This document shows, one piece after another, positions 58,515 to 64,000 of a stretch of DNA of 64,000 nucleotides; the first letter of the stretch is position 1; every line of letters starts with the position of its first letter. The stretch lies in assembly GCF_001524445.2 (NCBI RefSeq), contig NZ_CP013418.1:1302001-1366000 (forward strand), in the 5' to 3' direction. The DNA comes from Burkholderia savannae. Lineage in GTDB: Bacteria; Pseudomonadota; Gammaproteobacteria; Burkholderiales; Burkholderiaceae. Position numbers and translations under genes: made by a program. The notes under the pieces were generated by a model. It made no database searches, was not told the origin of the DNA, and saw nothing but the letters and a program-made list of their open reading frames with translations.

Positions 58515-59683
58515 GCAGCGGCTCCCATGTATTCGCTTTCCCTCGATGCGGCGCTCGATCGCCCATGCGTGGCGCGAGCCGCGCTCACCGCGTCGATCAG
58601 CGCGGCGATCGTCGCCTGCGCATCGCCGACGATCGTCAGGTTCGCGCGCTTGACGATCGGCGCGCTGCCGTCGAGATTCACCGCGATCACGTGACGGCAA
58701 TCCTTGATCCCCTGCAGGTGCTGAACCGCGCCCGAAATCCCGAACGCGATGTACACGCTCGCGTCGACCGTCTTGCCGGTCGCGCCGACCTGCTTGTCGC
58801 GCGTGAAATGCCCGTTGTCGACCGCGACGCGGCTCGCGCCGATCGCCGCGCCGAAGGTTGCCGCGAGCGTCTCGAACGCGGCGACGTCGGTCACGCCGTT
58901 GCCCGCCGACACGATGAAGTCCGCTTCTTCTAGCGCGACCTGCGCGGCGTCGATCTCTTCGAGGCCCAGGTCGTGGTAATGGTCGACGGACGAAGCACGT
59001 GCGTCGGAAACGGCATCGAGCGTGCGCTCGAGCGCCGCGCCGACGAACGGCAGCTTCGGGTCGACCGCGTTCGGCGCGAGCAGCACGACGTCGGGCAGCG
59101 TGCGCGTCGCGAAGCTGCGTTTCGCGTTGACGTACACGCCGACGTGATCCGCCGCGATTTCGGCGACGTGCGTCGCGACGCTCGCGTTCGTGGCCGCCGC
59201 ATAGCGTCGGCCGAGATCGCCGTCGCCCGTCGCGTTGTCCGGCATGAACACGTGCTGCGGCGACAGCGCCGCCGCGCACGCGCGCAGCGCATCGAGCTCG
59301 CGCTCCGGCGCGAACGCGCGGCGGTCGAGGCCGCGCAGCACGATCAGCGTGTCGGCGCCGAGCGCGCCGGCGTCATCGTTCAGTTCTCCGAACACGACGA
59401 GCGCGACTTCCGTGTGCGCATCGGCGAGCAACGCGGCGGCCGCGAGCGTCTGGCGCACGTGCTCGTCGAGCGCGCCGCGCTCGCTGTGCGCGGCAACGAG
59501 GAACACGCGCTTCGCGTCCCGCACGACGCGCACCGGCTTCGTGGCCGTCGCGCCGTGCGCGTGCGGCGTCCACCGCGCGGCGTCGCCGGATGCGCCGCCC
59601 GTCTCGCCGAGCGTGATGCGTTTGAGTCCGGCCGCAGTGACGACGAACGGCCGGCGCGGATCGATTCGTTTGAGCGTGGTCAT
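58511..59683 (-). CDS. etfA: Electron transfer flavoprotein alpha-type subunit of dimethylglycine oxidation
   Basis: A 390-residue ETF alpha-family protein. The C-terminal FAD domain shows ADFIVSAGNGVTDVAAFETLA near 255, AVDNGHFTRDKQVGATGKTV near 290 and IAFGISGAVQHLQGIKD near 315, the usual FAD-binding segments. The N-terminus has an extra ~70 residues rich in Arg/Ala before the ETF core (VRVVRDAKRVFLVAAHSERG), as in PA5400-type proteins. It begins 4 bp before the end of the intergenic gap to dgcB and is translationally close to both neighbours. Confidence 0.88.
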   Translation of the reverse strand: MTTLKRIDPRRPFVVTAAGLKRITLGETGGASGDAARWTPHAHGATATKPVRVVRDAKRVFLVAAHSERGALDEHVRQTLAAAALLADAHTEVALVVFGELNDDAGALGADTLIVLRGLDRRAFAPERELDALRACAAALSPQHVFMPDNATGDGDLGRRYAAATNASVATHVAEIAADHVGVYVNAKRSFATRTLPDVVLLAPNAVDPKLPFVGAALERTLDAVSDARASSVDHYHDLGLEEIDAAQVALEEADFIVSAGNGVTDVAAFETLAATFGAAIGASRVAVDNGHFTRDKQVGATGKTVDASVYIAFGISGAVQHLQGIKDCRHVIAVNLDGSAPIVKRANLTIVGDAQATIAALIDAVSAARATHGRSSAASRESEYMGAAA

Positions 59684-59687
59684 CGGG

Positions 59688-61613
59688 TCACTCCAGCGAG
59701 GCGGCGACGAGTTCGGCGACGTCGAGCACGTCGGGCCGCGGGCCGACGACGCCTTCGAGCATCGCGGTGCAGTTCGGGCAGCCGACCGCGACGACATCCG
59801 CGCTTACCGCGCGCGCATCGGCGATCCGGATGTCGGGAATTCGCTGCTTGCCCGGAATGTCGGTGAGCGGTGCGCCGCCGCCGCCGCCGCAGCAGCGGCC
59901 GCGCATGCCGTGACGCTCCATCTCGACGACCTGGATGCCGATCGTCTTCAGAAGCTTGCGCGGCGCTTCAGTCTCGCCGTTGTAGCGGCCGAGATAGCAA
60001 GGGTCGTGATAGGTGATGCGCTTCTCGCGCAGCGCCTCGGCCGCCTGCGGCTTGATCTTGCCTGCCGCGACGAGCTCGGCGACGAACGTCGTGTGATGCT
60101 TGACCGTGTAGCGGCTGCCGAGCGCGCGGTACTCGTTGCGCAGGCTGTGCATCACGTGCGGATCGGCCGTCACGATCTGCTTGAACGACAGCGCGCCGAG
60201 CGTGCCGATCAGGCGCTTCGCCATCTGCTGAAACGTCGCTTCGTCGCCGAGCCGGCGCGCGACGTCGCCCGTATCGGTTTCCGCGCGGCCGAGCACCGCG
60301 TAATCGACGCCCGCGTGGTTCAGCACCTTCACGAGCGCGCGCAGCGTGCGCTGATAGCGCATGTCGAACGCACCCTCGCCGGCCACGATCAACACGTCGA
60401 CGTTGCGCCCCGGCTGCGCGACGGGCGCGCTCAGATCGACCGACCAATCGTAGCGCGCGGCCGCGTCGTAGCCGCCCATCGTGCCCGTCTCGCGCAGGTT
60501 CGCGAGCACTTCCGCGCCCTTGCCGGGCACGGCGCCGTGCACGAGCGTCTGGTTGCGCCGCATGTCGACGATCGCGTCTACGTGCTCGATCAGCATCGGG
60601 CACTCCTGCACGCACGCGCGGCACGTCGTGCACGACCACAGCGTGTCGGCCTCGATCAGCGACGACACGATCGGACGCTGCGGGCCGCCGCCGTGCTGGC
60701 CGACAGGAATGCCGGGCGTCGGGCTGCCCGCGTAAGCGGCGTCGGTGCCGCCCGCCATCCCAATGACGAGATCCTGAATCAGCTTCTTCGGATTGAGCGG
60801 CTGACCCGACGCGAACGCGGGGCACGCGGCCTCGCACTTGCCGCACTGCACGCACGCATCGAAGCTCAGCAGTTGGTTCCAGTGGAATTCGGCCGGCTTC
60901 GCGACGCCGTACTCGTCGTGTTCGATGTCGGACGGCTTCAATGCGGTCGGCGGCGTCGCCGCGCCATTGCCGGTGTACGGCTCGCGTGTCGCCGCAAAGC
61001 GTTCCTGGCGCGGGTGAAACGCGAGATGCAGGAGACCCGCGATCGCATGCTTCATCGGCCCGCCCCTCGCCGCGCCGAGCGTCATCGCGAACGCGCCGAC
61101 GCCGATCAGCATCGCGCAAAGCACGGCGAACGCGCCCGACATCGCGGCCGTCGGCACGAGCATGAACAGCACGAGCCCGAGCGAGAACGCGCCGAGCAGC
61201 CACGGCAGCGTATTCCACGGGCCGCGCGACAAACGCGCGGGCACGTCCTTCGCATGGCGGCGGCGCCAGACGAACACCGCGCCGACGAGCATCGAAAGCG
61301 CCGCTAGAAAGATCAGCTTGTCGAGCCACGGCGAGTAGATCGCGAGCCCGTAGTTGACGAACACGAGCGCGAGCGCGGCGAGCGCGCCGCCCGCCGTCGC
61401 GACGTGCGTCTTCGCGATATACGGATCGCGCGCGACCACGTGATGCAGATCGACGAAGTAACGCTTCGGAATCTCAAGCAGATTCGCGAGCCCGAATGCG
61501 CCGGGCGCGCTCGCGCGGCCGAGCCGCCAGTACGACGAACGCTTCGCGACCGCGAACGCGAGGCCCGCGAGCGACAGCCACAACAGCGCGGTGATCAGGA
61601 TGGCCGGATTCAT
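59688..61613 (-). CDS. dgcB: Dimethylglycine catabolism iron-sulfur membrane protein
   Basis: A 641-residue membrane-bound heterodisulfide-reductase-like protein. Four to five N-terminal hydrophobic segments (residues about 3-185) are followed by two [4Fe-4S] binding motifs, CVQCGKCEAACP near 280 and CTTCRACVQECP near 345, and two CCG-type domains (YHDPCYLGRYN and RCCGGGGGAP near 540-585). It should carry electrons from DgcA towards ETF or the quinone pool. ATG 61613 lies 2 bp after the dgcA stop. Confidence 0.95.
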   Translation of the reverse strand: MNPAILITALLWLSLAGLAFAVAKRSSYWRLGRASAPGAFGLANLLEIPKRYFVDLHHVVARDPYIAKTHVATAGGALAALALVFVNYGLAIYSPWLDKLIFLAALSMLVGAVFVWRRRHAKDVPARLSRGPWNTLPWLLGAFSLGLVLFMLVPTAAMSGAFAVLCAMLIGVGAFAMTLGAARGGPMKHAIAGLLHLAFHPRQERFAATREPYTGNGAATPPTALKPSDIEHDEYGVAKPAEFHWNQLLSFDACVQCGKCEAACPAFASGQPLNPKKLIQDLVIGMAGGTDAAYAGSPTPGIPVGQHGGGPQRPIVSSLIEADTLWSCTTCRACVQECPMLIEHVDAIVDMRRNQTLVHGAVPGKGAEVLANLRETGTMGGYDAAARYDWSVDLSAPVAQPGRNVDVLIVAGEGAFDMRYQRTLRALVKVLNHAGVDYAVLGRAETDTGDVARRLGDEATFQQMAKRLIGTLGALSFKQIVTADPHVMHSLRNEYRALGSRYTVKHHTTFVAELVAAGKIKPQAAEALREKRITYHDPCYLGRYNGETEAPRKLLKTIGIQVVEMERHGMRGRCCGGGGGAPLTDIPGKQRIPDIRIADARAVSADVVAVGCPNCTAMLEGVVGPRPDVLDVAELVAASLE

Positions 61614-61615
61614 CG

Positions 61616-63679
61616 TCAGAAATCCTTCACGAGGCGCAGCGCGTCGTAAATCGCGCCGTGGATGTTGTGCATCGAGATGCAGTCGCCGACGCGAAACAGC
61701 AGGAAGCGGCCGTTGCCGAGCGCCTCGGAAAGGCACGGCTGCGGCTCGGCGGCGAACAACTTGTGCACGTCGATCTGCCCGCGATTGACCGACTCGGGCT
61801 TCAGCTTCCAGTACAGCGCGTCGTTCGGCGCGATGCCGTTCTCGATCACGACCTGATCGACCGCGCGCTCTTCCTGCTCCTCCGTGTATTCGTTGCGCAG
61901 CACCGCGATCTTCTTGCCGTCCTCTTCGTACACGCGATCGAGCCAGTAGTTCGGCGTGTGGATCACGCCCTGCGCGTACAGGCGGCGATAGAAGATCGGG
62001 AACGTCGTGCCGCCGCAGTCGTCGGCGATCTTCACGTCCGGCGTGACGATCTCGACATTCGCGCCGCGGCTCGCGATGAAATCGGCGACGCCCGCGCCCG
62101 CATGCGTGCTGACGCCGTCATAGACGAGCACGTTCTTGCCCGGCTCGACGCGGCCCGACAGGATGTCCCACGAGCTGACGGCGAGCCCGTCAGCGACGCC
62201 CCACGCCGGCACCTGATCGGTGAAGCTGCGCCCGCCCGTGGCGAGCACGATGATGTCCGGCTTCTCGGCCATGATCATTTTCTCGTCGGCTTCGACCCCG
62301 AGCCGCCGATCGACGCCGAGCCGCTTCGTCTCCATGTCGAACCAGCGTACGATGCCCGCCATCTGCTCGCGCTGCGGCGCCTTCGCGGCGAGCACGATCT
62401 GGCCGCCGACTTCCGTGTTCTTCTCGAACAGCACGACGTCGTGGCCGCGCGAACGCGCGACGCGCGACGCTTCGAGCCCTGCGGGCCCCGCGCCGACCAC
62501 GACGACCTTGTGCTTCGGTCCGCGCGACTTCTCGATCACGTGCGGCATCGTCGCCTCGCGCGACGTCGCCGCGTTCTGCACGCACAGCACGTCGAGGCCG
62601 TTGTACTGGCGGTCGATGCAATAGTTCGCGCCCACGCACTGCTTGATCTCGTCCTCGCGGCCGTCGCGGATCTTGATGACCATGTGCGGATCGGCGATCT
62701 GCGCGCGCGTCATGCCGACGAGATCGACCATTCCGCTCGCGAGCAGGCGCTCGGCCTGGCCCGCGTCGCGAATGCTCTGTGCGTGCATCACCGGAATCTT
62801 GACGACCGACTTGATGCCCGCCGCGAGATGCACGAACGGCTCGGGCGGCAGCGCCATCGGCGGCATGCAGTTCGCGAGCGTGTTGTGCGTGTCCGCGCCG
62901 GAGCCGATCACGCCGAGATAATCGATCAGGCCCGTCTCGGACATCGCCTGCGCGATCTCCTTCAATTGCTCGTGACCGAGGCCGTCCTCGTGAAATTCGT
63001 CGCCGCACATCCGCAGGCCGACGCAGAAGTCGCGGCCGACTGCCTCGCGCACGGCCTTCAGCACCTCGACGCCGAAGCGCAGCCGGTTCTCGAGGCTGCC
63101 GCCCCATTCGTCGGAGCGAAAGTTCGTGCGCGGGCTCCAGAACTGGTCGATCAGATGCTGGTGCGCGGCCGAGATCTCGATGCCGTCCATCCCCGCATCC
63201 TTCACGCGCTTCGCGGCCGCCGCGAAATCGCCGATGATCCGCCGGATTTCCTCGACCTCGATGATCTTCGCGTTGCCGCGATGCACCGGCTCGCGCACGC
63301 CCGACGGCGACATCAGATGCGGCCAGTGCTCGCCGTGAAATGCGGAGCGGCGGCCCATGTGCGTCGCCTGGATCATGATCTTCGCGCCGTGCCGATGCAT
63401 CGCTTCGGCGAGCCGCGCGAGCGGATCGACGATCTTGTCGGTCGACAGATTCACCGACTTCCACCAGCCTTGCGGGCTGTCGACCGACACGGGGCTCGAC
63501 CCGCCGCACACGGCGAGGCCGACGCCGCCCTTCGCCTTTTCCTCGTAGTAGCGGATGTAGCGATCGCCGGGCAACCCGCCCGGCTCCGCATACACCTCCG
63601 CATGCGCGGTGCTGACGATCCGGTTGCGCAGCGTGAGCTGATTCAGCGTCAAGGGTTTGAACAGATTGGGATAGCGCAT
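61616..63679 (-). CDS. dgcA: Dimethylglycine demethylase, FMN/FAD oxidoreductase subunit
   Basis: A 687-residue enzyme of the trimethylamine-dehydrogenase/old-yellow-enzyme family. The N-terminal TIM barrel binds FMN (LFKPLTLNQLTLRNRIV start; ISAAHQHLIDQFWSPRTN near 175). Its [4Fe-4S] Cys cluster region is CVGANYCIDRQYNGLDVLC near 345-365, and a C-terminal FAD/NAD domain starts HKVVVVGAGPAGLEASRVA near 390. It converts dimethylglycine to sarcosine plus formaldehyde. The ATG at 63679 is chosen because the 37 extra upstream codons lack family similarity. Confidence 0.95.
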   Translation of the reverse strand: MRYPNLFKPLTLNQLTLRNRIVSTAHAEVYAEPGGLPGDRYIRYYEEKAKGGVGLAVCGGSSPVSVDSPQGWWKSVNLSTDKIVDPLARLAEAMHRHGAKIMIQATHMGRRSAFHGEHWPHLMSPSGVREPVHRGNAKIIEVEEIRRIIGDFAAAAKRVKDAGMDGIEISAAHQHLIDQFWSPRTNFRSDEWGGSLENRLRFGVEVLKAVREAVGRDFCVGLRMCGDEFHEDGLGHEQLKEIAQAMSETGLIDYLGVIGSGADTHNTLANCMPPMALPPEPFVHLAAGIKSVVKIPVMHAQSIRDAGQAERLLASGMVDLVGMTRAQIADPHMVIKIRDGREDEIKQCVGANYCIDRQYNGLDVLCVQNAATSREATMPHVIEKSRGPKHKVVVVGAGPAGLEASRVARSRGHDVVLFEKNTEVGGQIVLAAKAPQREQMAGIVRWFDMETKRLGVDRRLGVEADEKMIMAEKPDIIVLATGGRSFTDQVPAWGVADGLAVSSWDILSGRVEPGKNVLVYDGVSTHAGAGVADFIASRGANVEIVTPDVKIADDCGGTTFPIFYRRLYAQGVIHTPNYWLDRVYEEDGKKIAVLRNEYTEEQEERAVDQVVIENGIAPNDALYWKLKPESVNRGQIDVHKLFAAEPQPCLSEALGNGRFLLFRVGDCISMHNIHGAIYDALRLVKDF

Positions 63680-63734
63680 CGCGGGCGACCTCTTGCGTTC
63701 TCGTGAGCGTGACGTTGGCGTGGAAGATGTCGTG

Positions 63735-64000
63735 TCAGTGCGAAAGCGGCGACACTTCGAACACGCAATGGTCGTGGCCTTCGGCCGCACATCGCGTTTC
63801 CTTCGATTGCGCGCGCGGCGCGCGCTTGCCTTCCGGCGTCGTGTCGTTGACCCAGTCCATCGCGCCCGCGAACCAGCCGGCGAACATGTAGCAGAGCTTG
63901 CCGACCTTGTCCGGCTGCGCGAGCACGAACGACGAATGGCGCAGCTCGATCTTCGCGCGCGCGGCCTCCGGCTCGGCCTCGACGATCGAGAACAGGCCCC
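63735..64000 (-). CDS. DUF5943/4-vinyl-reductase-domain protein (5' part beyond window)
   Basis: Only the last 88 codons are inside the window. They end in RCAAEGHDHCVFEVSP, the Cys-rich closing motif of V4R (4-vinyl reductase) domains, preceded by GKLCYMFAGWFAGAMDWVND. The Pseudomonas betaine locus has a gene of this type (PA5397) directly before dgcA, so this is its counterpart; it is of unknown function but always travels with dgcA. The gap to dgcA is 55 bp. Confidence 0.8.
   Translation of the reverse strand, partial: GLFSIVEAEPEAARAKIELRHSSFVLAQPDKVGKLCYMFAGWFAGAMDWVNDTTPEGKRAPRAQSKETRCAAEGHDHCVFEVSPLSH

Overview
The window is very GC-rich beta-proteobacterial DNA. Its mix of families (DUF2917, DUF3331, DUF4148, DUF1488, an OmpC-type porin, paired secreted proteases, octamer simple-sequence arrays) points to Burkholderia, most likely the B. 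pseudomallei/thailandensis group. The species call is inference from gene content and composition; no rRNA or tRNA gene was seen.

Left part (1-10.6 kb): an acyl-CoA synthetase (3' end outside the window) and an acyl-CoA dehydrogenase; an AraC regulator; an NfeD-type membrane serine protease overlapping a stomatin/slipin; then a three-gene operon (M24-family protein, EphD-like hydrolase/dehydrogenase fusion, PF10118 di-iron-like protein) behind a palindrome that recurs near 37.9 kb.

Most interesting (11.1-17.4 kb): a compact phosphonate biosynthesis locus. It encodes PEP mutase with an intact EDK-x5-NS motif, phosphonopyruvate decarboxylase, a TauD-like Fe(II)/2-oxoglutarate dioxygenase, an aldehyde dehydrogenase, a LysR regulator and a TauE/SafE exporter. 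A 15-bp sequence upstream of pepM recurs with one mismatch between lysR and tauE/safE, tying the two transcription units together. The simplest inferred route is PEP to phosphonopyruvate to phosphonoacetaldehyde to phosphonoacetate (or a hydroxylated relative), which is then exported.

Middle (17.4-40 kb): gene-poor stretches with small proteins, an AzgA-type purine permease, a sigma-54 activator with a ferredoxin, a LasA-like M23 peptidase with an SH3 domain, a complete liv branched-chain amino acid ABC operon divergent from a D-amino-acid-dehydrogenase-like gene, and an SDR gene.

Right part (40.1-64 kb): a catabolic region for quaternary amines. cdhR is divergent from caiX-cdhC-cdhA-cdhB-hocS, which turns (acyl)carnitine into glycine betaine. 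Further right, dgcA-dgcB-etfA-etfB-gbcA-gbcB, a betaine-binding protein, an APC permease and a convergent purU take glycine betaine to sarcosine and handle the released C1 units. Between the two blocks lie a secreted protease/aminopeptidase pair, a porin and a decayed caiX-like pseudogene.
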